From Saccoglossus kowalevskii (lineage: Eukaryota > Hemichordata > Enteropneusta > Harrimaniidae): a DNA stretch of 18,144 bases. The stretch covers positions 4,668 to 22,811 of the forward strand of contig NW_003110483.1 in the NCBI RefSeq assembly GCF_000003605.2, written 5' to 3'. Shown here piece by piece: positions 1-9,400 of this stretch. The translations under genes were made by a program, and so were the position numbers. A model generated the notes under the pieces. That model was not told where the DNA came from. It saw nothing but the letters and a program-made list of their open reading frames with translations, and made no database searches. Each line of letters opens with the position of its first letter. The stretch's first letter is position 1.

Positions 1-1428
1 TAAATGTGGTGTTTGACTACATACAGCATGTATAGACATTAAATGTGGTGTTTGAATACATACAGCATGTATAGATATTGAATGGGGTGTTTGAATACAT
101 ACAGCATGTATAAACATTGAATGGGGTGTTTGAATACATACAGTATGCATAGACATTGAATGAGGTGTTTGACTACATACAGCATGCATAGACATTGAAT
201 GGGGTGTTTGCATACATACAGCATGTATAGATATTGAATAGTGTTTGGCTACATACAGCATGTATAGACATTAAATGTGGTGTTTGACTACATACAGCAT
301 GTATAGACATTAAATGTGGTGTTTGACTACATACAGCATGTATAGACATTGAATAGAGTGTTTGACTATACATACAGCATGTATAAACATTGAATGAGGT
401 GTTTGAATACATACAGCATGCATAGACATTGAATAGAGTGTTTGACTATACATACAGCATGTATAAACATTGAATGGGGTGTTTGAATACATACAGCATG
501 CATAGACATTGAATAGAGTGTTTGGCTACATACAGCATGCATAGACATTGAATGGGGTGTTTGAATACATACAGCATGTATAGACATTGAATCGGGTGTT
601 TGGGATACATACAACATGCATAGACATTGAATATGGTGTTTGAATACATACAGCATGCATAGACATTGAATAGGGTGTTTGAATACATACAGCATGTATT
701 GACATTGAATAGGGTGTTTGAATACATACAGCATGTATTGACATTGAATAGGGTGTTTGAATACATACAGCATGTATTGACATTGAATGGGGCGTTTGAA
801 TACATACAGCATGCATAGACATTGAATGTGCTGTTTGAATACATACAGCATGCATAGACATTGAATGGGGTGTTTGAATACATACAGCATGCATAGACAT
901 TGAATGTGCTGTTTGAATACATACAGCATGCATAGACATTGAATGGGGTGTTTGAATACATACAGCACGCATAGACATTGAATGGGGTGTGATAGACATT
1001 GAATGGGGTGTTTGGTTACATACATGATGTATAGACATTGAATGGGGTGTTTGCCTACATACAGCATGTATAGACATTGAATAGAGTGTTTGGCTACATA
1101 CAGCATGTATAAACATTGAATAGGGTGTTTGAATACATACAGCATGCATAGACATTGAATAGGGTGTTTGAATACATACAGCATGCATAGACATTGAATG
1201 GGGTGTTTGAATACATACAGCATGCATAGACATTGAATCGGGTGTTTGAATACATACAGCATGCATAGACATTGAATGGGGTGTTTGAATACATACAGCA
1301 TGTATAGACATTGAATAGAGTGTTTGAATACATACAGCATGTATATACATTGAATAAGGTGTTTGAATACATACAGCATGTATATACATTGAATAAGGTG
1401 TTTGAATACATATAACATGCATAGACAT
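1..1428. repeat. 39-bp tandem array (minisatellite), intronic
   Basis: About 36 head-to-tail copies of a 39-bp unit, recognisable by ACATACAGCATGCATAGACA followed by TTGAATGGGGTGTTTGAAT. The array starts before the window, so its full length is unknown. Units differ by point changes (TGCATAG or TGTATAG; GGGG, AGAG or TGTG) and a few 1-2 bp indels. One unit near 971-992 is shortened by about 17 bp. Because 39 is a multiple of three, several frames on the minus strand stay open for hundreds of codons; these Cys- and His-rich repeat peptides have no domain and are not treated as genes. It ends 160 bp upstream of a tetraspanin exon, so it lies in the preceding intron of that gene if the gene continues to the left. 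Confidence 0.97.
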
Positions 1429-1589
1429 AATATAATAATAATATTTCTATAATGTCTAAAATTATGTAGTTTATAGGATTAATATTAATTGCTTTTTTTC
1501 AAAACCTGGTGTAGTGTTTATAAATTGGATAGGATGACAGGTTACTTATGCATATGAGATGTTACTAATTATTACATATTGTGTTACAG

Positions 1590-1706
1590 TCTGCTGAAGT
1601 CAGTGACCGTATCTACACAGTTGGGTGTATTAGTCAGCTGGTGAAATTCGTGAACAGTAATCTTTATCTGATTGGTGGTGTTAGCCTTGGAATCGCTGTA
1701 TTACAG
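1590..1706 (+). CDS. Tetraspanin, penultimate coding exon (end of extracellular loop 2 and start of membrane segment 4)
   Basis: This internal exon of 39 codons is bounded by TGTTACAG before 1590 and a GTTAGT donor at 1707. In phase 0 it reads SAEVSDRIYTVGCISQLVKF, then NSNLYLIGGVSLGIAVLQ. The single Cys in TVGC sits where tetraspanins keep the last disulphide Cys of the large extracellular loop. It is followed by a short amphipathic stretch and a glycine-rich hydrophobic run that begins TM4. Tetraspanins are four-pass membrane proteins that organise lateral protein assemblies. The upstream exons (TM1-TM3 and the CCG motif) are outside the window, so the subfamily cannot be decided. The exon joins in phase to 5429-5533, which completes TM4. 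Confidence 0.85.
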
Positions 1707-1745
1707 GTTAGTCAATCCTGAATAAGTGATAGGATAAAAGTAGCT

Positions 1746-3855
1746 TTAGTCTGCTATAGTGGAAGTTGCTAGTCCAGCTATAGTAGATGTTGCTAGTCCT
1801 GCAATAGTAGATGGTGGTAGTCCTGCTATAGTGGACGTTGCTAGTCCTGCTATCGTAGATGGTGCTAGTCCTGCTATAGTAGACGGTGCTAGTCTCGCTA
1901 TAGGAGACTGTGCTAGTCCTGCTATAGTGGACGTTGCTAGTCCTGCTATCGTAGATGGTGCTAGTCCTGCTATCGTAGATGGTGCTAGTCCTGCTATAGT
2001 AGACGGTGCTAGTCTCGCTATAGGAGACTGTGCTAGTCCTGCTATAGTAGACGGTGCTAGTCTCGCTATAGGAGACTGTGCTAGTCCTGCTATAGTAGAT
2101 GTTGCTAGTCCTGCTATAGTAGACGGTGCTAGTCCTGCTATAGTAGACGGTGCTAGTCCTGCTATAGTAGACGGTGCTAGTCCTGCTATAGTAGACGGTG
2201 CTAGTCCTGCTATAGTAGACGGTGCTAGTCCTGCTATAGTAGACTGTGCTAGTCCTGCTATAGGAGACTGTGCTAGTCCTGCTGTAGTAGACGGTGCTAG
2301 TCCTGCTATAGTAGACTGTGCTAGTCCTGCTATAGTAGATAGTGTTAGTCCTGCTATAGTAGACGGTGCTAGTCCTGCTATAGTAGACGGTGCTAGTCCC
2401 GCTATAGTAGACGGTGCTAGTCCCGCTATAGTAGACGGTGCTAGTCCCGCTATAGTAGACATTGCTAGTCCCGCTATAGTAGACATTGCTAGTCCTGCTA
2501 TAGGAGACTGTGCTAGTCCTGCTATAGGAGACTGTGCTAGTCCTGCTATAGGAGACTGTGCTAGTCCTGCTATAGGAGACTGTGCTAGTCCTGCTATAGG
2601 AGACTGTGCTAGTCCTGCTATAGGAGACTGTGCTAGTCCTGCTATAGGAGACTGTGCTAGTCCTGCTATAGTAGATGATGCTAGTCGTGCCCTAGTGGAC
2701 GGTGCTAGTCCTGCTATAGTAGACAGTGCTAGTTCTGCTATAGTAGAAAGTGCTTGTCGTGCTGTAGTGGACAGTGCTAGTCCTGCTATAGTAGACGGAG
2801 CTTGTTGTGCTGTAGTGGACAGTGCTCATCATGCTGTAGTGGATGGTGCTCGTCGTGCTGTAGTGGACGGTGCCCGTCATGCTGTAGTGGACGGTGCTCG
2901 TTGGGCTGTAGTGGACGGTGCCCGTCATGCTGTAGTGGACGGTGCTCGTCGGGCTGTAGTGGACGGTGCTCGTCAGGCTGTAGTGGACGGTGCTCGTCGG
3001 GCTGTAGTGGACGGTGCTCGTCGGGCTGTAGTGGACGGTGCTCGTCGGGCTGTAGTGGATGGTGCTCGTCGGGCTGTAGTGGACCCTGCTCGTTGGGCTG
3101 TAGTGGACCCTGCTCGTCGGGCTGTAGTGGACCCTGCTCGTCGGGCTGTAGTGGACGGTGCTCGTCGGGCTGTAGTGGACGGTGCTCGTCGGGCTGTAGT
3201 GGACGGTACTCGTCGGGCTGTAGTGGACCCTGCTCGTCGGGCTGTAGTGGACCCTGCTCGTCGGGCTGTAGTGGACCCTGCTCGTCGGGCTGTAGTGGAC
3301 GGTGCTCGTCGGGCTGTAGTGGACAGTGCTCATCATGCTGTAGTGGATGGTGCTCGTCGTGCTGTAGTGGACGGTGCCCGTCATGCTGTAGTGGACGGTG
3401 CTCGTTGGGCTGTAGTGGACGGTGCCCGTCATGCTGTAGTGGACGGTGCCCGTCGGGCTGTAGTGGACGGTGCTCGTCGGGCTGTAGTGGACGGTGCTCG
3501 TCGGGCTGTAGTGGACGGTGCTCGTCGGGCTGTAGTGGACGGTGCTCGTCGGGCTGTAGTGGACCCTGCTCGTCGGGCTGTAGTGGACCCTGCTCGTCGG
3601 GCTGTAGTGGACCCTGCTCGTCGGGCTGTAGTGGACGGTGCTCGTCGGGCTGTAGTGGACGGTACTCGTTGTGCTGTAGTGGACTGTGGTCGTCGTGCTG
3701 TAGTGGACGGTGCTCGTCGGGCTGTAGTGGACGGTGCTCGTCGGGCTGTAGTGGACGGTGCTCGTCGGGCTGTAGTGGACGGTGGTCGTCGGGCTGTAGT
3801 GGACGGTGGTCGTCGTGCTGTAGTGGATGGTGCTCATCGTTTTGTAGTGGACGGC
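1746..3855. repeat. 24-bp tandem array (minisatellite) with two sub-families
   Basis: About 88 head-to-tail units of 24 bp. In the left half (to about 2690) the unit is recognisable by GCTAGTCCTGCTATAGTAGA; in the right half (from about 2820) by GCTCGTCGGGCTGTAGTGGA, with mixed units between. The unit is three times eight and contains no stop in one + frame, so a 717-codon frame (1759-3912) runs through it with repeats ASPAIVDG then ARRAVVDG; two other long frames run through it on other strands or frames. The right half shows a longer period of about 504 bp (the HH, RR, RH, RW, RH unit order at 2817 recurs at 3321). It lies wholly within a tetraspanin intron, has no splice signal of its own that I can support, and is best read as non-coding. 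Confidence 0.96.
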
Positions 3856-3879
3856 CCCGTGTCTTCGACCTATAGGCCT

Positions 3880-4113
3880 CTACACGATACCGTGCGGGAT
3901 CGCATAGGCTAATTCCACTTCCTTCTCACAGAAAACTGCGTCGATTGCCTGTACCTGATGAGGCTTGAGGGCACCAACACCGAAAACTTTCGCAATTTTA
4001 TCATCACAAATATCGAGAATATCACAATTCATGTGCGCCGCCCTTTTGTTAAAAATGAAACGCCAAAGAGGGATTTGTATCACGCAAATTGATTGGACAG
4101 TGATTAGCCGCAA
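3880..4113 (-). pseudogene. Fragment resembling the N-terminus of a RecQ-like (SF2) helicase
   Basis: On the minus strand a frame with a possible start at 4032 reads MNCDILDICDDKIAKVFGV, then GALKPHQVQAIDAVFCEKE and VELAYAIPHGIV before a stop. The LKPHQVQAIDAV stretch resembles the Q-motif region of RecQ-type helicases (L-K-P-x-Q-x-x-A-I), and the following hydrophobic strand is placed where the Walker A loop (P-T-G-x-G-K) should begin, but here the loop is degraded to PHGIV and the frame ends. All motor motifs beyond this are missing. Such RecQ-like open frames occur as multicopy, element-like sequences in invertebrate genomes, so this is probably a truncated passenger copy. Identification rests on about 30 residues and is tentative. 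Confidence 0.38.
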
Positions 4114-4206
4114 GTGACGCTGTTAGAATACGCAAATTTGATGGTCGTTCTGCCAAGATCTGTTTAGAGGCTTGGCCGAATAGAACTTAGACCTTGGCTA
4201 GCAAAG

Positions 4207-4243
4207 ATGGTCCTGCTGTAGTTGGACGGTGCTAGTCAGGCTG
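4207..4243. repeat. Isolated unit of the 24-bp array
   Basis: The stretch around TCCTGCTGTAGTTGGACGGT, followed by GCTAGTCAGGCTG, matches about one and a half units of the 24-bp minisatellite, with one extra T. It lies about 350 bp beyond the end of the main array, on the far side of the helicase-like fragment. This suggests that the fragment was inserted into a longer original array, or that the array grew from a short seed present on both sides. Confidence 0.7.
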
Positions 4244-4256
4244 AGTGCTGGTCGGT

Positions 4257-5290
4257 CATGAATATTAATGAGCTATATGAATATTAATTAGCAATGAATA
4301 TTAATGAGTTCGGTCGCAGTCGCAAATATTTTTGGAATTAAGACATGTTTCACAATTTAGAAGAGTTTGAATTTAAAAATTAAATATATTCGAAATGTGA
4401 ATGCTGCAGACTAAAAAACAGAAACAAATAAATTATTGTTGCAATAATAATGCATTTGAAACATTTCAGCCAGGAATATTTTTACGATCTTATTTACCCC
4501 AAATACATTCTCTTTCAAAAAATCGACCAGGTAATTATTTGGAGTATTGTTGTAATTTATTATTCGTACAATCAATTTCTAAAACGTATATATATATTCA
4601 CAGTAATGAACGAACAAATAAAACTTCTGAACTTTCAAAATTACGACGTGACATAACTTACTTCGCGATGTTATACACCGATTATAACAATAATTCCTCT
4701 TACTCAGTCATGATGCCAAGCAAAAAAAGTTTTTTTTGATAAGAAATAAAAGTAAAATTTGACTTAGTTTGATCACTTGATCGCTTCGGTAAAAAACACA
4801 GCCCGCCATGATGTTTGTGACATATTAGTTGATCGGCATGTGTCTTGAAAGAAGAGTATTTACATGAATCGCGATGATAACAGTTCAAATGTATTTTACC
4901 AAATCATGCAATAAACACATTGATTTTTTTCTTGAGTAGCGTAAACTGTCAGATCGTGAACTCCGCTTTGACCCACAGGCACTTTGACCATATATCGGGG
5001 TGAAATTGATTTTGAAAGAATTTGAGCTTTCAATCTAAAGAATGTGTCTATCGCAGAAAGTATTTACTTACAAACAAAGAGGTGCTAATTTCACAAAATT
5101 GACTATCCACTACGTATCGTGCGACTAGGTCTATTGTTTACAAATTATAATCCACGACTGACAGGATGCGTGTCAGTCGGTACATAATTATAATAACAAT
5201 CTGACATGACAATAGTCCTGGTCGGAAGCATTTCCGTGGTGGTCGCTAATTTTGAGTGCCGGTCGGGGCCGACCACCGTCGACGAGCTGG
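4257..5290 (+). repeat. Interspersed repeat, copy 1 (longer)
   Basis: This segment shares several blocks with 15280-15666 read on the opposite strand: CATGAATATTAATGAGC at 4257-4273; GATGATAACAGTTCAAATG plus a block ending GCAATAAACAC at about 4872-4919; GAGGTGCTAATTTCACAAAA at about 5080-5099; and TTTTGAGTGCCGGTCGGGGC at about 5250. The order is the same in both copies, so they belong to one family. This copy is about 1 kb, with some 500 bp between the first two blocks that the other copy lacks. The left boundary carries three near-repeats of ATGAATATTAAT. No protein domain is visible, so it is likely a non-autonomous element. Confidence 0.7.
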
Positions 5291-5428
5291 CTAGATCCCT
5301 GTGCTAGTCAGTAGGTGTTATACTCACTTTGTCCAGCTAATAAATAAGGGGGCTAGCTGGAGCTGCCCCTCTATGTGTATTTCAGATTTATGCAAATTTA
5401 ACTAAACTATTTTTACGGTTCCTTTCAG

Positions 5429-5533
5429 ATTCTTGGTATCTTTCTTGCGAGGATTCTACATACACAGATTGATGAACAGAAAACTCGATTTGAAAATTCA
5501 AAACAGCAGAATCAGTACATGTCGAGATTCTAA
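5429..5533 (+). CDS. Tetraspanin, terminal coding exon (end of membrane segment 4 and cytoplasmic tail)
   Basis: After the CCTTTCAG acceptor the exon reads, in phase with the previous exon, ILGIFLARILHTQIDEQKTR and FENSKQQNQYMSRF, then TAA at 5531-5533. The hydrophobic start completes TM4 (LYLIGGVSLGIAVLQ|ILGIFLARIL across the junction). The rest is a polar tail of roughly 24 residues, rich in Gln, Lys and Glu, as expected for the cytoplasmic C-terminus of a tetraspanin. No classical tyrosine-based sorting motif (YxxPhi) is evident. The fit in phase, the TM continuity and the downstream poly(A) signals together support this as the real 3' end of the gene. Confidence 0.85.
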   Translation: MLGIFLARILHTQIDEQKTRFENSKQQNQYMSRF

Positions 5534-6240
5534 TACAAAAACTGTTCATTTCAGTCTAGGTTCATTTTTGTACTTTTTAAATGTGTACAAGTTAAGAATG
5601 TAAATAATGTGATGTAAAATGATTGAGAGACAAATTTTAATGTAGGGAGGGAAAATTTAGGCATCATGGACTCTCTCTAATTGGGACATTCACAGCCCAA
5701 TTTTGTCTCCAACATTTAGCTGCATTCATTTTCATAATTTTGTCAAAATAATATAAAATTAAACAGAAATAATTGCCACATCTCAAATTACACAATAAAA
5801 TTGAAGTAATGAATAAGTAATGTTATTATTTTTATGTGTACATCTACAAGTAGAAGATGTTTTGATTCTTCCAGTGTCACTAACACCACATACATGTACC
5901 ATCAGTTCAATGTTTATACTTAAAGCCTAAATTAGAGCGTTTTTATAGTACTTCAGTAGGGATATGTGAATATTTAAAAACATTGGCTGCATACACGACA
6001 TCAATGTCCCCCTCAATGTCTTCCAAAAAAAATCTGTATATATTGAGAATTTGTAAATTTATTACATTGTAGTAATGTAGTAAGTATTGTTAATTATAGC
6101 TGATTTTACACCATGCGTTATTTTTTTATAACAATTTCAATTTTATAACTGTTTTTATAACTATTATTATTTTTGTTTTCTCTTTGTATTTCCATACCTA
6201 GATAGTTCCAGTACTGAAATAAAATTATTCTTATGTTTAT
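5534..6240 (+). other. Probable 3' UTR of the tetraspanin gene
   Basis: About 700 bp of AT-rich, non-repetitive sequence with stops in all frames follows the tetraspanin stop codon. Two canonical AATAAA signals are visible, at 5794-5799 and 6218-6223. The second is followed within 20 bp by a T-rich stretch and is the best candidate for the main poly(A) site. The extent is inferred from the signals only. Confidence 0.55.
6218..6223 (+). terminator. AATAAA polyadenylation signal for the tetraspanin gene
   Basis: AATAAA about 685 bp after the tetraspanin stop, followed by a T-rich stretch at 6225-6245. A weaker alternative is the AATAAA at 5794-5799. This is the most likely 3' end of the + strand transcript. 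Confidence 0.55.
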
Positions 6241-6782
6241 TTATTCAATAAGATTCCTGCATGTCCACACTCGCACAGAAAAAAAAAAAATCAAAGACAC
6301 TTGTTTGATCTCTGAACCAGTCTTGATAATTTTCCCACACTGATGCAAACAAGCAGCTCTCTACTGGAAATTGAGTGAGTGTAATGTGCCTCTTTGGATC
6401 GGCAATACTAAGTAGATCATTTATATATACATATTTTGATTTACAGGTTCAGAATTCCTTTATTCCATGGTAGATTAAGTTCTGGTTTCATTTCATTTCG
6501 TAGATTATTCTGAACATAATATATACAAGGTTTCATTTAAATTAGATACTAAAGATACCTGTGGAACACAAATATTAATCAAGTCTGAATAGTTCCAGGG
6601 CACCCATGTCATTGACATTTGATGGACAGTTCTCAAGATATTGGTGGAACAGACACGCACATACACACACAGGATAACTGCAGAAACTCCCAGAGTGTGT
6701 GTGTGTGTGTGTCATATACATGAGAGTTCAAAATAGTGATCATGAACAGAAAATTGAAATTACTCATTTATCAATCATGTAC
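6241..6782. other. Intergenic spacer between convergent genes, with a diverged repeat and (TG)n tract
   Basis: No coding frame is seen. Around 6570-6700 the sequence (TTCTCAAGATATTGGTGGAA, then CAGACACGCACATACACACA) is a diverged copy of the right end of the inverted-repeat element at 7770-8586, followed by a (TG) run at 6696-6712. Another feature is a poly(A) run at 6279-6290. The spacer separates the poly(A) regions of two genes transcribed towards each other. Confidence 0.55.
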
Positions 6783-6788
6783 TTTATT
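6783..6788 (-). terminator. AATAAA polyadenylation signal for the NOA1-like gene (minus strand)
   Basis: TTTATT on the + strand reads AATAAA on the minus strand, 86 bp after the NOA1 stop at 6874. An AATAAA on the + strand (6792-6797) overlaps the same palindromic stretch, ACTTTATTTTTAATAAAGTA, so the site could in principle serve either strand. The distance to the stop favours NOA1. Confidence 0.55.
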
Positions 6789-6873
6789 TTTAATAAAGTA
6801 GGAAATTAAATCAAAGCTCATTACATATACACAATGCATGATGGGAATATTCAACATTAAAGCAGCCACCATG

Positions 6874-7079
6874 TCAGAAGAACTTCATCAATTTCTTTTT
6901 ATCTATTGTATAAAAAGCATGTTTCATCTTTGAAATGTTTGTACGTCTTTGCTTTTTTCCTCTCATGTTAACAGCAAAGGGAAGCAATGCCGGTTCTCTC
7001 AGTATACATCCCCAACCATTAGGCGTGTAGACTTTCAATTTCACACGTACATCATTTGCTATGGTAACTGCCGCCCAGC
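6874..7079 (-). CDS. NOA1: NOA1-like mitochondrial GTPase, last coding exon (C-terminus)
   Basis: The acceptor TTGATTGCAG lies just before 7079 on the minus strand. The exon completes the Gly codon split with exon 8987-8870 (phase 1) and reads WAAVTIANDVRVKLKVYTPN, GWGCILREPALLPFAVNMRG, then KKQRRTNISKMKHAFYTIDK and a short Lys- and Phe-rich end before TGA at 6874-6876. The GW-x-VT start, a YTP-x-G turn, R-x-P-x-LLP, and a basic NM/IRGKK segment follow the order of the C-terminal region of nitric oxide-associated protein 1. NOA1 is a circularly permuted GTPase of the YqeH/RIF1 group, located in mitochondria and needed for mitoribosome assembly. The basic tail suits RNA binding. Confidence 0.85.
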
Positions 7080-8869
7080 CTGCAATCAATAAAATACTGT
7101 AAATGTTTTAATCTCACCTGCTAAATTTAAACCCAGTGAATATGTTCAGAGCATCAAAATAGTGAAATTAAATATCAGTGAGAATAGAGGATTTTACAGT
7201 ATACTTGATTTGTGATCTTCTGTCTTTATACAGATTGTAACCTCAGCAGAAGTAGGTGTTTCTATGAAAACCACTAAATCTCACATAATCCCTATACTGT
7301 GTTGGTAAAGATTAAGACTGACACTTTGGCCAAGAGTGTCCGGGGGTCATTGCTATAATAATAAATTTATTGTATCCTTAGAAATAGTTTCCATTGGTTG
7401 ACAGAAATAAAATGTTTTTCAATAACTATCTGCCTATTTTATCAGATTTATATTTTTAATAAATGCCGAAATGTGGACACTGAATGCATAGCATATACAC
7501 TTCATATTGACATTGTACGACTTGCAAATGAGAGAATGTACTAGCAGTTTTTACCAAAAATTACAAAAATATAGAATTGAAGATCACAAAATGAATAAAT
7601 CTAATACACCAAGGCTTGTTGTTTTCAAGAAGAAATCGAAAAAGTAAAAAGTAGACGTACAATCACTTATTTGACAGCAGAGGTAAAAAGATGGCCACGG
7701 GTTGAGTTTGGGCCTCCAGAGGATGCCAGTTTTGTCAAGCAAACCTCAATCGAAGAAAGGTTAGAAAGAACTCCCGTGTGCTGAGAGTATTGAAGACACA
7801 TTAAAAATTACTTGTACATGAGGTATTGATGGAAAAGCTGAAAACTAATTATGTAAATCAGGTAACTAATCAGGCCTGTCTATTGTCCTAGAGCATTTAT
7901 GTACCAAATTTTATTCAAATGTGATGATCAATAAGCATAAATATTTACCAAAAACTAATTGGGTCTCTGCATAGTTCTCTTTAAAAGTTTCATTAAAATC
8001 CAATTCGTGGTTCTTTATATATCAGTGGAACATTATGCAAATTAGGTAATTAATATCCAATTAAAACTAATCAGGTCTCTGCATAGTCCTAGAAGATCTA
8101 CAATGTTCGTAGCAAGTCTCATTGAAATATGATGATTAGTACTTGAGATATCAGGCAAAAAGCTGAAAATTAACTAATTATGCTGATAAGGTAATTAATA
8201 TGCACAAATATTTACCCAAAAACTAATTAGGGGTCTGATATTACCCTAAAAATTATCAAATTACCCAAAACTAATCAAATCTGCACATCAGTTTGGAGCA
8301 TCTATGTGCCAAGTTTCATCAAAATCCAATAAATGGTTCTTTAGATATCAGTGGAACAGTCATGGAACAGCTAAAAATCAGCTAATTATCATGCAAATTA
8401 GGTAATTAATATGCATGGATTTTTACCAAAACCTAATCAAATCTGCGCATTGGCTCAGAGCATCTATGCACCAAGTTTCATCAAAAATCAATGTATGGTT
8501 CTTGAGATATCAGTGGAACAGACACAAACACACAGACAGACACACTAACTGCAAAGACTCCCTTTTTGTGCTTCGCACACGGGAGTAAAAAATTACAGTA
8601 CAAGATGTTAAATATGTCGCCATCTTGAGAAATTAAGCTTCTTTCTGATGACTTTATGTGTCAGTATGGTATGTCAGTATGCAATTCACAATATCACATG
8701 GTTCTCTCTGTGTGACGGATTCCAATGAAATGGCAGGTCAGTAGTGGCACAGTGAGACCAGCCGTGTAAGACTAAATTTCACAGTTTATCCAATTTCTGG
8801 TATATGTGGATTATTATATGCTTTGTTGTGTGTTTGAAATTATAAACATCACTGATGTGGTTGACTTAC
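7080..8869 (-). other. NOA1: NOA1-like gene, last intron
   Basis: A 1790-bp GT-AG intron on the minus strand (donor GTAAGT at 8869-8864, acceptor TTGATTGCAG at 7080). About 45 per cent is the inverted-repeat element at 7770-8586. The remainder (7080-7769 and 8587-8869) is AT-rich with no coding frame or structured RNA that I can recognise. Confidence 0.8.
7770..8586. mobile_element. Non-autonomous element with 12-bp terminal inverted repeats and internal degenerate repeats
   Basis: The ends ACTCCCGTGTGC (7770-7781) and GCACACGGGAGT (8575-8586) are perfect 12-bp inverted repeats. The right end also has a small hairpin, TGTGCTTCGCACA. Internally, four or five degenerate modules contain variants of AAGTTTCATCAAAATCCAAT, GGTTCTTGAGATATCAGTGG and AATTAGGTAATTAATATGCA, spaced about 120-170 bp. 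No open frame is present, so it is a MITE-like or foldback passenger. No clear target-site duplication is visible. A diverged piece of the same family lies at 6570-6700. Confidence 0.65.
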
Positions 8870-8987
8870 CAGCAGAGGAAAACAAGACGTCAGCAGTGCT
8901 CTCCTTCCATCCTATACCAGTAATGGTGATATCTTTTGGTATTAATGGTGGAAACGTGGCGGGTCGATCTTCTCTACAAACTGGTAC
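8870..8987 (-). CDS. NOA1: NOA1-like mitochondrial GTPase, internal exon (third from window right)
   Basis: On the minus strand, acceptor CTGTTACAG precedes 8987, and donor G|GTAAGT follows 8870. The 118 bp read VPVCREDRPATFPPLIPKDI, then TITGIGWKESTADVLFSSAG with the last codon split one base into the exon. The FPPL-x-x-xDI element and the ADI/V-x-FSSAG end occur in NOA1 just before the GW-x-VT strand. The preceding exon ends on a complete codon and the next starts with the two missing bases of the Gly codon, so splicing is in phase. The surrounding introns contain, on one side, the inverted-repeat element and, on the other, a whole retrotransposon. Confidence 0.87.
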
Positions 8988-9400
8988 CTGTAACAGTAGT
9001 TGGAGTACAGTAACACAAATACACGGATTTCAAAAAACCATCCTGGTCTTTGAGCACTCTCAAAATTATTTAAAAGACCTATCTACCATCATATATACGT
9101 TACAGGGTGGTTTCATGTGTTCATTTTTTGTGCTAAAAAACAATATGTTGCATGGGACCCATATATAATGACACAGTACAATACATTTTAAAGTTCAGGT
9201 ATCTTTCAAACACGCTCGATTTGACACGCTCAATTGTTGTGTATGGTAATATTACATTGCATGGAACCTCTTATATTGCAATCCTATATCAACAGCATTG
9301 TTTAATGCGAAGTGTTAAACAGTATTTGTTACGCAGATCTCATGCTTTCTCGCGTTAACTGCTTCTTCGCGAGAATAGATGGTCATGTGATGCTGACATA
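8988..9400 (-). other. NOA1 intron sequence before the retroelement
   Basis: This intron part between the exon acceptor and the probable retrotransposon edge holds no recognisable gene. Short frames at 8806-9168 and 9152-9358 (+) partly overlap the NOA1 exon on the opposite strand and have no domain; they are shadows. The sequence becomes less AT-rich near 9340-9440. Confidence 0.5.

Larger units (their letters stand above)
1707..5428 (+). other. Last intron of the tetraspanin gene
   Basis: A 3722-bp GT-AG intron between the two tetraspanin exons (donor CAG|GTTAGT at 1706/1707, acceptor CCTTTCAG at 5421-5428). More than half is a 24-bp minisatellite. The rest holds a helicase-like fragment (minus strand), one stray minisatellite unit near 4209-4240, an interspersed repeat copy and AT-rich sequence. 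The open frame at 4401-4739 (+) is low-complexity with no recognisable domain and is not considered coding. Confidence 0.8.

Noticed and set aside
366-1418. 350-codon minus-strand frame in the 39-bp array as a Cys/His-rich repeat protein
   Set aside because: It exists because the unit is 39 bp without stops; other frames are equally open, and there is no domain, start context or splice support.
1-1428. CRISPR-like repeat array
   Set aside because: Units are contiguous with no unique spacers and the context is a split eukaryotic gene.
2692-3837. Minus-strand and alternative-frame ORFs through the 24-bp array (STVHYSPT or CSGRCSSG repeats)
   Set aside because: They are shadows of the same stop-free 24-bp unit in other frames.
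4401-4739. 112-codon + strand ORF
   Set aside because: It lies in AT-rich intronic sequence inside the interspersed repeat, with no domain or coding-like composition.
8806-9168. 120-codon + strand ORF
   Set aside because: It overlaps the NOA1 exon on the opposite strand, whose splice sites and phase fit a known family; this frame has no domain.
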